In this document: positions 1 to 6,580 of the stretch, one piece after another | How positions within the stretch are numbered: the stretch's first letter is position 1 | How the letters are laid out: every line of letters begins with the position of its first letter | Assembly (NCBI GenBank): GCA_031281855.1 | Contig: JAITEW010000163.1 | Coordinates: forward strand, 1 to 9,568 | Length of the DNA: 9,568 bases | Origin: Treponema sp. | GTDB lineage: Bacteria; Spirochaetota; Spirochaetia; Treponematales; Breznakiellaceae | Reading direction: 5' to 3' | Translations under genes and position numbers: made by a program | The notes under the pieces: generated by a model | The model's input: the letters and a program-made list of their open reading frames with translations, nothing else | The model's database searches: none | What the model was told of the DNA's origin: nothing

Positions 1-1113
1 CTCTTTACCTCTTTTGTCCGGAAGCGCGAAGAGAGCTTTACCGAAGCGGACAACACGGATCTCCAGCTTGCGTGCCTTGGGACTATCGCGGACATTATGC
101 CCCTTAAAGATGAAAACCGGATCATCGTACGCCAGGGGATAAAATCCCTGACGGAAAAGCCCAGGCCCGGGCTTTCGGATCTGCTGTTCAAGCTGGGCCT
201 CGCGGGAAGGCGCATTGGTTCCCAGGACATCTCCTGGATGCTCTGCCCTGCTATCAACGCCGCAGGACGCCTGGGATTCCCCGAAAAAGCCGCAAGCCTC
301 TTTATGGAACAAGACGCCTCTGCAAGGGACCGCATAGCCGGGGAACTGGTAGCGATGAACGAGGAACGGAAAAAGCTGGGCGGCGATATCTGGACCGTTG
401 TGGAACCCCTGGCAGAGGAGAATCTTAAAACCTTCGGGGAAAAACTGGCTGCGGCTTGGGGCGAAAACATACCCCGCGGGGTCACAGGGATCATGGCGAA
501 CCGCCTTGCAAGCCGCTTTAAGGTCCCGGCCCTGGTAGCCGCCGCAGGGGGGACGATCATCACCGGGTCCCTCCGTTCTGTTGGAAACTACGATCTCCGT
601 TTCCTCCTGGAACCCAATGCCGACCTGTTCCTCGACTGGGGAGGGCACGACTACGCCGCTGGTTTCAGTATGGAAAAAACCAAATGGCCCGAATTCCTGG
701 AACGCCTCAAACAGGCCTCAGAGGGCATAGAACTACAAGAGCCGGGGAATGACGAAACCCTGACAATAGACGCCGAACTCCCTTTGAGCTACCTCACGCC
801 GGATATCTTCAAAATCGTGGATCTTTTCGAGCCCTACGGCGAAGGGAACGATCCCCTTAGCTTCCTCGCGCGGGGCCTCAAGATCACCGACATCAGCCTT
901 ATGGGAAAGGCCGAAGCCAAACACGTCAAGCTCACCTTGGATACCGGGAAGCACAAATGGCCCGGCGTGTACTGGCAGGCGGCGGAAAAGGTAAAGCGGG
1001 ATTTCGACACAGGGGACACTGTGGATCTGGTTTTCAGAATCACGAGGAATTATTTTAACGGAAACGAAATACCCCAGCTCATGGTGAGCGATCTCAGGCG
1101 GAGCGGAACATGA
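1..1113 (+). CDS. recJ: RecJ single-stranded-DNA 5'-3' exonuclease, C-terminal part (5' end outside window)
   Basis: The frame is open from base 1, so the N-terminal half with the main DHH metal-binding motifs lies upstream of the window. About 370 residues are visible. They begin at the end of the DHH domain (LGTIADIMPLKDENR), continue through the connecting stretch PAINAAGRLG (bases about 247-276), and reach the DHHA1 domain. That domain contains GVTGIMANRLASRF, a GSLRS segment and the signature GGHDYAAGF (bases 640-666). The last 110 or so residues fit the OB-like DNA-binding domain of RecJ. RecJ degrades single-stranded DNA 5' to 3' in the cytoplasm during recombination and mismatch or base-excision repair. 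The stop codon overlaps the start of the next gene as ATGA at 1110-1113, implying translational coupling. I see no damage in the visible part. The call is confident because several RecJ-specific motifs occur in order. Confidence 0.93.
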   Translation, partial: LFTSFVRKREESFTEADNTDLQLACLGTIADIMPLKDENRIIVRQGIKSLTEKPRPGLSDLLFKLGLAGRRIGSQDISWMLCPAINAAGRLGFPEKAASLFMEQDASARDRIAGELVAMNEERKKLGGDIWTVVEPLAEENLKTFGEKLAAAWGENIPRGVTGIMANRLASRFKVPALVAAAGGTIITGSLRSVGNYDLRFLLEPNADLFLDWGGHDYAAGFSMEKTKWPEFLERLKQASEGIELQEPGNDETLTIDAELPLSYLTPDIFKIVDLFEPYGEGNDPLSFLARGLKITDISLMGKAEAKHVKLTLDTGKHKWPGVYWQAAEKVKRDFDTGDTVDLVFRITRNYFNGNEIPQLMVSDLRRSGT

Positions 1114-2195
1114 GCGGAAAAAGACCGGTAAAAGCGGGGCTGTTTCTTTTTCTGATCCTGCCCTTTCTTGTATGGGCTGAACCCGGCAGGGAAAAGAGCG
1201 CCCCTAAGCAGCCCTCGCCTGTAGCCCCTGCGGAACCTGTTCCGGGCCTGCCCAGCATTCATTTCCCTGCTGATCCGGTTCAGGTATCGGTTCCGCCTCT
1301 CAGGCCCCTTCAAGGGGGTCCCGGGTTCGCGGCGATCCCCGCAAGCCCCAGGGCGGGAGAGCCTGTAACTGTCGCGTATACGGACGACTTTTCGGGTCCC
1401 GGCAGCCGGGAGTTCCAGGCGGTGCTTCTCGACTCCCAGGGGAAGAGGATCGCGAAGGCCCTTTTTTTCAGCTTTGCGAAAGACGCAGAAGGCCGGGACG
1501 TACTGGCCGCTATCCTGGGGATTCCTTCAACAGCCGGCGCAGGCCCTTTTTTCATCCGCGTCGAAGCCCCTGGGCGGACCATCCAGGACATCCCTATTCT
1601 CGTGGAAAAACGGGATTTTATCTCTGAAACCATCGCCCTGGATGAAGAAAACACCGCTATCAGGACCCAAATCGACCCGCAGAAAACAAGAGAGGCTGAA
1701 CAGCTCTGGGCCATACTCAACCACACAGGCGCGGATATTTTCACATCAGGCCCCTTTATCCCGCCTGTCGCGTCCACGAGGCGGACCAGTTTTTTCGGGG
1801 ATCGCAGGATCTACCAGTATGTGTCAGGTTCCAGCGATACCTCTATCCACGCAGGCGTGGACTACGGGGTTCCCAAGGGCACTGAAGTATGGGCCTGCGC
1901 CCCTGGGAGGGTGGTCCTGGCCCGGCCCCGAATCGTTACAGGGAATTCGGTGATACTCGAACACCTGCCCGGGGTGTACTCCCTTTACTACCACCTGGAC
2001 ACAATAGAAGCCCAGGAAGGCGCTATAGTAAGCGCCGGAACCCTTCTGGGGCTTTCGGGGTCCACAGGACTCGCCACAGGCCCCCATCTCCACTGGGAAA
2101 TCCGTACAGCAGGGGAAAACACCGATCCCGACGCTTTTATATCCCGCGCTGTTCTTGACAAAGATGAAATTCTGAGTAAACTAATACGCTACTGA
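1110..2195 (+). CDS. Secreted M23-family (LytM-type) metallopeptidase
   Basis: This 361-residue protein probably cuts peptide cross-links in peptidoglycan in the periplasm, as M23 enzymes do. Residues 1-23 form a signal peptide (basic MSGKRPVK, hydrophobic LFLFLILPFL, likely cleavage after VWA). A Pro-rich linker follows (about 27-70), then a beta-rich Ig-like region (about 75-170) typical of the part preceding M23 domains in spirochaete and clostridial proteins. The LytM domain covers about 245-335 and keeps the zinc ligands and catalytic histidines: H247 and D251 in HAGVD, H295 in YYHLD, and H326 and H328 in HLHWE. It is therefore predicted active rather than a degenerate NlpD/EnvC-type activator. 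The ATG overlaps the recJ stop by 4 bases, with only a weak purine-rich ribosome site upstream. A role in cell separation or wall remodelling is inference. Confidence 0.92.
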   Translation: MSGKRPVKAGLFLFLILPFLVWAEPGREKSAPKQPSPVAPAEPVPGLPSIHFPADPVQVSVPPLRPLQGGPGFAAIPASPRAGEPVTVAYTDDFSGPGSREFQAVLLDSQGKRIAKALFFSFAKDAEGRDVLAAILGIPSTAGAGPFFIRVEAPGRTIQDIPILVEKRDFISETIALDEENTAIRTQIDPQKTREAEQLWAILNHTGADIFTSGPFIPPVASTRRTSFFGDRRIYQYVSGSSDTSIHAGVDYGVPKGTEVWACAPGRVVLARPRIVTGNSVILEHLPGVYSLYYHLDTIEAQEGAIVSAGTLLGLSGSTGLATGPHLHWEIRTAGENTDPDAFISRAVLDKDEILSKLIRY

Positions 2196-2209
2196 GGCTG
2201 TTGCAGCCT
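2195..2209 (+). other. Small hairpin between the M23 gene and rpsU
   Basis: AGGCTG (2195-2200) and CAGCCT (2204-2209) are perfect inverted repeats with a 3-base loop, starting on the last base of the M23 stop codon. No T-run follows, so it is not a convincing intrinsic terminator. It could be a weak attenuator or processing site upstream of rpsU, for which no clear promoter is visible in the 55-base gap. Confidence 0.4.
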
Positions 2210-2235
2210 GCAGTTCATTCTGACCTGTTGAGGAG

Positions 2236-2250
2236 AGGAGGTGATTTCAT
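2236..2250 (+). promoter_or_regulatory. Extended Shine-Dalgarno of rpsU (decides the TTG start)
   Basis: AGGAGGTGAT at 2236-2245 can pair over ten consecutive bases with the conserved 3' end of bacterial 16S rRNA. Five bases separate it from the TTG at 2251, or nine bases from the AGGAGG core. No ATG in the right frame lies near it, so this site fixes the TTG as the start of bS21. Confidence 0.85.
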
Positions 2251-2454
2251 TTGGCTCATATCATCGTAGATGATAACGAAATGCTGGAAAAAGCCATTAA
2301 GCGTTTTAAACGGATGGTGGAAAAAGAAGGCATCATCCGGGAGTTTAAAAAACGGGAATATTATGAAAAACCTTCTACTATTCTTAACCGGAAGAAGAAG
2401 GCTATTGCGAGGAAACTGATGAAAAAATCCCGGAAGGGTAAAAGCGATTATTAG
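2251..2454 (+). CDS. rpsU: Small-subunit ribosomal protein bS21
   Basis: The 67-residue product, with a strongly basic C-terminal half, matches bS21: an N-terminal beta segment (AHIIVDDNE), then LEKAIKRFKRMVEKEGIIREFKKREYYEKPST, the family's hallmark helix, then a Lys/Arg-rich tail. bS21 binds the 30S platform near the 3' end of 16S rRNA, close to the anti-Shine-Dalgarno, and helps initiation. The length is normal for a non-enterobacterial bS21. The start is TTG, backed by a near-maximal ribosome site. In E. coli rpsU lies with dnaG and rpoD; here it sits between a wall peptidase gene and a lipoprotein gene. The next gene begins about 20 bases after its stop and may be co-transcribed. Combining a poor start codon with a very strong ribosome site is unusual and could permit autoregulation, which is inference. 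Confidence 0.95.
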   Translation: MAHIIVDDNEMLEKAIKRFKRMVEKEGIIREFKKREYYEKPSTILNRKKKAIARKLMKKSRKGKSDY

Positions 2455-2473
2455 CGATCGATTGTTTTTGAAA

Positions 2474-3403
2474 ATGCGGCGGGCGTTGCTGGTTTTTCTT
2501 GTACCGCCGCTTTTTTTTGCCTGCTCAAGCCTGCCGCCGGTTTCAGGCAGCAGGGAACAGGCGGAACCGGCCGGGAGCATCGGCGATGTTATCCCTTTCT
2601 GGCAGCCTTTGAACACCGGCAAAACGCCAGGAACAGGCCCTGAAATCGGGTATTTTGCCGGAAAAATACGGAACCCGAAGCTGGAATTCCGGGCTCTCAG
2701 AGCGGATCTGTCTGATCCGGAACTGGAAATAGTGGTAAGCGGTTCGGCCTTGAGCGTCCATGTAAGCAGTTTTGTCCGGGATACAGGCGCCGCGGCGGGA
2801 ATCAACGCCAACCCTTTCGATCCGGTTTCGGGAAAAGAGCGTGAAAAGCGGACCATTGTGGGGATTACCGTATCTGACGGCGTCCTGGTAAGCCCCCCTG
2901 ATCCGGCCTATGACGCGCTGGTTTTTTACCGCAGCCGCAGGGCCGCTATTGTCAGGCAGTCCGAAATCAGGGAAACCGAAGGGATAGAAAACGCCGTCGG
3001 CGGCTTTTTTATCGTCCTTGAAAACGGGAGCCTCCCAACGCGGCTGACTGAAACAGCGGGCTCCGGCGCCCCGCGGCATCCCAGAAGCGCCGTTGGCCTT
3101 TCAGACGAAGGGAGGATTCTTTACATCCTGGCAGTGGACGGCAGGCGGCCGGGCAGCGCCGGAGCCACAGAAGCCGAACTGGGCCTGCTTCTCAGGAGGC
3201 TCGGCGCTTCAGAAGGACTCAACCTGGACGGAGGGGGCTCTACGGCCCTGGCCCTGCGTTACCCTGACGGGAAAGTCAGGACCGTGAACACCCCTGTCCA
3301 CAACCGCATACCCGGCCTGGAACGGGGTGTGGCTAGCTGCCTGGGTCTTAAATCTAAAGAAGCTGTTCCAAAAACTGAAGTTTCGGAACAGAGCATCAGG
3401 TAA
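2474..3403 (+). CDS. Lipoprotein with NAGPA/DUF2233-type phosphodiester glycosidase domain
   Basis: The 309-residue product starts at ATG 2474. In-frame TTGs at 2462 and 2468 would add four or two residues, and no start has a good ribosome site. ATG is preferred because it gives a compact lipoprotein signal, MRRALLVFLVPPLFFAC, with Cys17 as the acylated residue (a relaxed lipobox, common in spirochaetes). From about residue 65 the sequence fits the family related to the human uncovering enzyme: GINANPF (109-115, where relatives have an NGGFF-like motif), GGFFIVLENG (176-185), HPRSAVGL (202-209), LAVDGRRPG (219-227) and the strongest signature NLDGGGST (250-257). Family members hydrolyse sugar-phosphodiester links. 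The substrate here is unknown, perhaps an envelope glycan. The protein is expected on a membrane facing the periplasm or exterior. The family call is firm, the enzymatic role less so. Confidence 0.85.
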   Translation: MRRALLVFLVPPLFFACSSLPPVSGSREQAEPAGSIGDVIPFWQPLNTGKTPGTGPEIGYFAGKIRNPKLEFRALRADLSDPELEIVVSGSALSVHVSSFVRDTGAAAGINANPFDPVSGKEREKRTIVGITVSDGVLVSPPDPAYDALVFYRSRRAAIVRQSEIRETEGIENAVGGFFIVLENGSLPTRLTETAGSGAPRHPRSAVGLSDEGRILYILAVDGRRPGSAGATEAELGLLLRRLGASEGLNLDGGGSTALALRYPDGKVRTVNTPVHNRIPGLERGVASCLGLKSKEAVPKTEVSEQSIR

Positions 3404-3429
3404 CAAAGCGGGCCTTTTTAGCAGGCCCG
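3363..3429 (+). terminator. Tandem hairpins at the end of the lipoprotein gene, possible terminator
   Basis: Two inverted repeats occur in a row. The first lies inside the last codons: CTGTTCC (3363-3369) pairs with GGAACAG (3385-3391), and partial A/T pairing extends it inwards. The second follows the stop: CGGGCC (3409-3414) pairs with GGCCCG (3424-3429) around a T-rich 9-base loop. The sequence after the second stem is AT-rich (ttattaaaataa) but not a clean T-run, so termination may be partial and allow read-through into the small gene at 3467. Confidence 0.5.
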
Positions 3430-3466
3430 TTATTAAAATAATCATTATGAAGGAAGGAACAAAAAT

Positions 3467-3724
3467 ATGGCCTCTAAATGTGTACACTGCGGTTCAACAG
3501 CCTACGGCGCCGGGTGCTCTAAAAGCCTGAACGGGCTTCATCTGCACAACAACGATGAAAAACGCTGCATCTACTGCGGCACAAGCTCCTACGGCACCGG
3601 CTGCCTCCAGACGCCCACACGGGTTCATATCCACGGCCACGGAGCCAACAAATGCATCTATTGCGGCTCGACCGCTACCGGTATGGGCTGCAAACACAGC
3701 CCCACAGGCAGCCACGAGAAATAG
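3467..3724 (+). CDS. Small protein of three CxxC-x8-C-x7-H repeats, likely zinc-binding, function unknown
   Basis: I do not recognise this 85-residue protein. It starts at ATG 3467 behind a good ribosome site (GGAAGGA at about 3452-3458). It consists almost entirely of three units with an exact 29-residue period, starting at C5, C34 and C63. Each has CxxCG[ST]xxxGxGC followed by His eight residues after the third Cys. The ligands are C5-C8-C17-H25, C34-C37-C46-H54 and C63-C66-C75-H83. The first two units add a second His (HLH, HIH), and unit 2 has a third (HGH). This spacing suggests one zinc ion per unit, as in CCCH knuckles, but the fold is inference. No signal peptide or membrane segment is visible, so it should be cytoplasmic. 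The unit DNA sequences have diverged, so the repeat is old and maintained by selection. It is either alone or read through from the upstream lipoprotein gene. Confidence 0.8.
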   Translation: MASKCVHCGSTAYGAGCSKSLNGLHLHNNDEKRCIYCGTSSYGTGCLQTPTRVHIHGHGANKCIYCGSTATGMGCKHSPTGSHEK

Positions 3725-3788
3725 CATGGAAATCCCGGAAGGTTTTCTTACCCCTGGGAGGTTGATTCAATTAAGCTACAACCACATT

Positions 3789-3889
3789 AAAAGAAACTAA
3801 CCGCGAGGCGAAAAAGGGGGGATGTCCAGGGTTCTTTGTTCTTCTCCTTCCTTATTTGACTTTTTCGCCGTTGCGGTTCATTTTCTTTT
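3789..3889. repeat. Long imperfect inverted repeat in a convergent gap (bidirectional terminator or MITE-like element)
   Basis: The left arm (3789-3816) is AAAAGAAA-CT-AACCGC-GA-GGCGAAAAAG. The reverse complement of the right arm (3860-3889) has AAAAGAAA, AACCGC and GGCGAAAAAG in the same order with small differences between the blocks. About 43 bases separate the arms. It fills most of the gap between the small CCCH gene (+, ends 3724) and the membrane-protein gene (-, ends 3917). A fold-back transcript would form in either direction, so it could end both genes. The loop is long for a classic terminator, however, and TA flanks both outer ends (3788-3789 and 3889-3890). That is compatible with a miniature inverted-repeat element with a TA target, although TA is itself a palindrome and is weak evidence. 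Confidence 0.6.
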
Positions 3890-3916
3890 ATCCGATCATT
3901 TAGTTTTGTCAACCCG

Positions 3917-4690
3917 CTAATCTTTCCAGGGAAAAATAAAGCTCTTCAAACTCCTGGTCCCTGTCCGCTCGCGTTCATCAATCAGAATAGCGTCCCAGGG
4001 TATTTTCCGGCGATCCGCTTCGGGATTAACCTCGAGCCAGTCGTATTTAAGGAGCCTGAGTCTGAGCCCTTCGTCCAGGAACAGGAGCATTCCCGCAGGG
4101 CCCGGAAAAAGGAACGCCAGAAACAGGGATATAGCCAGCATCACGAGGTTGTGGATAAAGGTAAAGAGGCAAAAACCGGGATTGTCAAAAAAGATAATAA
4201 AACATTTCTTGATGATCTTGGATAACTTGGTATCCAGCCGGGCCCTTACGGCAAAAAAGAATTGCAGCGACAGCGCCCCGACTACAAGGGTCCAGAAAAT
4301 AACAGCAGCCAAAAGAAGGCCGACCATGGAATTCATCTGGAGGTAAAACGGTATTACCATGGTGATAAGGAGATAGCACAAAAACACCAGGACCCCTGCC
4401 ATGAGCCCCAGGGGCCATACGGTTTTCAGATTGGAAAAGAAATCCCCGAACCCGAAAGCGCCGTAATCCGAAAGGGTCTTTACGGAAAGGGCCGCGGCGG
4501 CAAGGTAGACGAAACACCAGAGTATGCCTACAAACAACACCGCCATTCCCAGAACCGGCGCCGCTGCCAGCAGCGAAGGGATAAAAACCGGAATAGCCAG
4601 GGAAGCGATAAACCCAAGGTTCAGCAGAGCGACCCTGAAAAGATTATCCCAAAGATCGAAAAAATTCTTCTTTATCAAAAATCCAAGCAT
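3917..4690 (-). CDS. Multi-spanning membrane protein, YesL/DUF624-like (tentative)
   Basis: The 257-residue product starts at ATG 4690, with no clear ribosome site. It has about five to six hydrophobic segments: about 18-42, 44-68, 92-113, 122-147 and 171-206 (the last long enough for two passes or a hairpin). A hydrophilic C-terminal tail (about 207-257) ends in DAILIDERERTGTRSLKSFIFPWKD. The first segment (LWDNLFRVALLNLGFIAS) and GFGDFFSNLKTVWPLGLMAGVL resemble the layout of YesL/DUF624 inner-membrane proteins, whose function is poorly known. That resemblance is from memory and weak. The gene lies 18 bases downstream of the barrel-like gene on the same strand, so the two are probably one transcript. 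The opposite strand has a long open frame across both genes, judged spurious. Confidence 0.75.
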   Translation of the reverse strand: MLGFLIKKNFFDLWDNLFRVALLNLGFIASLAIPVFIPSLLAAAPVLGMAVLFVGILWCFVYLAAAALSVKTLSDYGAFGFGDFFSNLKTVWPLGLMAGVLVFLCYLLITMVIPFYLQMNSMVGLLLAAVIFWTLVVGALSLQFFFAVRARLDTKLSKIIKKCFIIFFDNPGFCLFTFIHNLVMLAISLFLAFLFPGPAGMLLFLDEGLRLRLLKYDWLEVNPEADRRKIPWDAILIDERERTGTRSLKSFIFPWKD

Positions 4691-4708
4691 GGCTTAATAA
4701 TATGCCAT

Positions 4709-5419
4709 TCATTCAGCCTCGTCCACTATCCCGCGGCGGAACGTGATCCTCATTCCCATTCCGAAACGCCAGCCCTCTGCCGCAGGGAGATCCTCTCCGG
4801 ACCAGAGCCGGTAAAGCGGAAACCAGACCCTGAGATCCAGGCCCAGCTTGATTTTGGAATTCAGATTGAAGTCCGCGCCGGTCCCGAAAAACGGCAGGAA
4901 CCAGCGGCCCTTCCCCCAGAAATAGTCTTTTACGGCCCTGGTCTCCCGGCGTATCCCATCCATGTCATCAACCCCTTCGTTAAGGTCCTCGGCTACCAGG
5001 ACTATCCGCAAATCAGCGGCAGGGCCGCCGTATACACGGACGGAAACAACCGGGGTAAGATCGAAAAGCGCCACAGCCTGGAGGCCCAGCACCGAACCGA
5101 TGACAAAGGAAGACCTGTTTTCGATGGCATAAGGAACCGCCCTGTCCAGGGTGAAGTCGTAACCGTAATGGGTAAAGTAAAAATCCCCGGTAAGCTCTAT
5201 CCACATAGGGGCGGAGATGGGGTAAGCCGCCCCAAAACCGAGGCTAGGGAGTATGGGCATAGGATCTGAACGCATGCCGTTATCTTCAAACAAAAAAAGA
5301 ACCGATCCTTTTGCGGACCATGAAAGAGATTTGAAAAAACCCTGGGCTCCAAGGGGGGAAACAGCGCTTAACAATAGTAGCACCACAAAGAACATGCAGG
5401 AGGAAAAGGTTCTTTTCAT
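4709..5419 (-). CDS. Signal-peptide protein, probable outer-membrane beta-barrel
   Basis: The 236-residue product starts at ATG 5419. An in-frame TTG at 5455 would add twelve residues in front of the signal peptide and has its purine-rich stretch too close to the codon, so it is rejected. Residues 1-25 are a signal peptide (KR, then MFFVVLLLLSAV, cleavage likely after LGA). The rest lacks helical membrane spans but has many short alternating aromatic/hydrophobic strands, for example MWIELTGDFYFTHYGYDFTL, SVRVYGGPAADLRIVLVA, KIKLGLDLRVWFPLY and a last strand WRFGMGMRITFRRG. This pattern is typical of an 8-10 stranded outer-membrane barrel. No specific family is recognised. It is upstream of, and probably co-transcribed with, the membrane protein gene, and divergent from fabH across a 132-base gap with palindromic promoter DNA. 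Confidence 0.72.
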   Translation of the reverse strand: MKRTFSSCMFFVVLLLLSAVSPLGAQGFFKSLSWSAKGSVLFLFEDNGMRSDPMPILPSLGFGAAYPISAPMWIELTGDFYFTHYGYDFTLDRAVPYAIENRSSFVIGSVLGLQAVALFDLTPVVSVRVYGGPAADLRIVLVAEDLNEGVDDMDGIRRETRAVKDYFWGKGRWFLPFFGTGADFNLNSKIKLGLDLRVWFPLYRLWSGEDLPAAEGWRFGMGMRITFRRGIVDEAE

Positions 5420-5485
5420 ATTATATACTGTAATATATATGCGGAAAACCCGCAACCTTCCGGATAACAGGAGGTCTAAATAGTA

Positions 5486-5513
5486 TTGACATTTCTTATG
5501 ATTTTGTTATTAT
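5486..5513 (+). promoter_or_regulatory. fabH promoter (-35 TTGACA, -10 TATTAT)
   Basis: TTGACA (5486-5491) is separated by 16 bases from TATTAT (5508-5513), predicting a transcript start near 5520 and a leader of about 30 bases. The leader includes the AAGGA ribosome site at 5541-5545, six bases before the fabH ATG. The same 11 bases TATTGACATTT and the TTTTGT before the -10 recur in the fabD promoter. Confidence 0.75.
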
Positions 5514-5541
5514 GACGAAATTATACATATTGTCATAATAA
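5507..5541. promoter_or_regulatory. Palindrome over the fabH promoter: candidate operator and divergent promoter
   Basis: TTATTATGAC (5507-5516) and GTCATAATAA (5532-5541) are perfect 10-base inverted repeats with a 15-base spacer. The left arm overlaps the fabH -10 and the right arm touches the fabH ribosome site, so a bound protein would block initiation. On the minus strand the same bases give ATGACA (5536-5531), a 16-base spacer and CATAAT (5514-5509), a plausible promoter for the barrel-like gene with a leader of about 80 bases. The regulator is unknown. Confidence 0.55.
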
Positions 5542-5551
5542 AGGATGATTC

Positions 5552-6571
5552 ATGGCCTTTGAAATAACCGGAACCGGGATGGCGGCGCCTTCCGGACGGG
5601 TAACTAACGACGATCTGGCGGCAAAAATCGATACCAGTGATGAATGGATACGATCCCACACGGGAATAGAGGCGCGGCATGTTGCCGACGATACTACCGC
5701 GGCAAGCGATCTGGCGCTGGAAGCGGCTGTGAACGCCCTGTCCATGGCCGCTGAAGCCAGGAAGGAATCCCCGGAAGAAACAGGCCGGTCCCTGGATCTC
5801 ATCGTTCTGGCCACTGCCACTGCCGACTATTTCGGCTGCCCGTCTACAGCCTGTTTGGTCCAGGAAAAACTTGGCGCGTCCAGGGCGGCGGCAATGGACG
5901 TGGCCGCCGGGTGCACTGGGTTCATCTACGGCCTTGAAACCGCGGCAGGCCTCCTGGGGGTCGGTTCAGAACGCAGGCTGGCGCTGGTAATCGGTTCCGA
6001 GGTCCTGACCAAGTTCACCAACTGGGATGACCGGAGCACCTGTGTGCTCTTTGGGGACGGAGCCGGCGCGGTGGTTATGGAAAAAACAGATCCCCAAAGG
6101 CCCGGAAAACGAGGGCTCATCAGGTCGGTACTTGGGGCAGACGGTTCAGGGGCGGAGCACCTTCTTTTTAGGCGCGGAGGTTCCAGGAATCCTTATAAAG
6201 AAGGGGAAACCGTGGACAAGCCCATACATCTTGAAATGAACGGACAGGCGGTCTATAACTTCGCCGTAAAAGCGGTGACTGACACCATCGGGAAACTGCT
6301 TGCGCTTGAAGGGCTTTCGCTGGACGACGTGGCCCTGATTATCCCGCACCAGGCGAACGCGAGGATAGTCCAGGCAGCGGCCAAACGGCTTGGGGTCCAG
6401 GAGGACAAGTTCTTTCTCAATATCCAGGAGTACGCCAATACATCGTCCGCTTCTATCCCTATCGCGCTGGACGAACTCAACCGCAGAGGCGCCCTGAAAC
6501 AGGGGGATCTTATTATGACTATAGGGTTCGGCGGGGGCCTTACCTACGGAGGGAACCTTATCGTATGGTGA
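5552..6571 (+). CDS. fabH: 3-oxoacyl-ACP synthase III (KAS III)
   Basis: FabH condenses acetyl-CoA (or another short acyl-CoA) with malonyl-ACP to begin type II fatty-acid synthesis in the cytoplasm. The 339-residue protein has the full thiolase-fold pattern. It starts with the FabH-type SGRVTNDDLAAKIDTSDEWIRSHTGI, has the active Cys121 in DVAAGCTGFIYGL, FGDGAGAVV (167-175), His266 in IIPHQAN, and Asn296 in YANTSSASIP, then ends with GFGGGLTYG. It is slightly longer than the usual 310-325 residues, partly through about ten extra residues near 66-80 (EARKESPEETGRS). The ATG at 5552 follows AAGGA at a six-base spacing. It is the first gene of the fab cluster and has its own promoter. Substrate choice (straight or branched primer) cannot be read from the sequence by eye. 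Confidence 0.96.
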   Translation: MAFEITGTGMAAPSGRVTNDDLAAKIDTSDEWIRSHTGIEARHVADDTTAASDLALEAAVNALSMAAEARKESPEETGRSLDLIVLATATADYFGCPSTACLVQEKLGASRAAAMDVAAGCTGFIYGLETAAGLLGVGSERRLALVIGSEVLTKFTNWDDRSTCVLFGDGAGAVVMEKTDPQRPGKRGLIRSVLGADGSGAEHLLFRRGGSRNPYKEGETVDKPIHLEMNGQAVYNFAVKAVTDTIGKLLALEGLSLDDVALIIPHQANARIVQAAAKRLGVQEDKFFLNIQEYANTSSASIPIALDELNRRGALKQGDLIMTIGFGGGLTYGGNLIVW

Positions 6572-6580
6572 AATTCTATA

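Noticed and set aside
2215..2856. A 213-codon minus-strand open frame over rpsU and the lipoprotein start
   Set aside because: It is antisense to bS21 and to a convincing lipoprotein signal, with no recognisable motif and a Ser/Arg-rich composition typical of shadow frames.
3725..3788. Possible extra small gene after the CCCH protein
   Set aside because: A frame from inside the CCCH gene runs to about 3800 but is out of frame with the Cys pattern, and has no start signal of its own.
4262..5269. A 335-codon plus-strand open frame across the minus-strand membrane and barrel-like genes
   Set aside because: Its product is a low-complexity, strongly charged, Pro/Lys/Arg-rich sequence with no domain, and it spans two opposite-strand genes that have clear membrane segments and a signal peptide.
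5420..5455. TTG start giving the barrel-like protein twelve extra residues
   Set aside because: The extension would precede a complete signal peptide, and the purine-rich bases are too close to the TTG to work as a ribosome site.
5469..5515. AGGAGG followed by TTG and a nine-codon Leu-rich frame (MTFLMILLL) upstream of fabH, a possible leader peptide
   Set aside because: The frame coincides with the fabH -35 and -10, so it would not be on the fabH transcript. Spacing is long and the Leu codons come from AT-rich promoter DNA.
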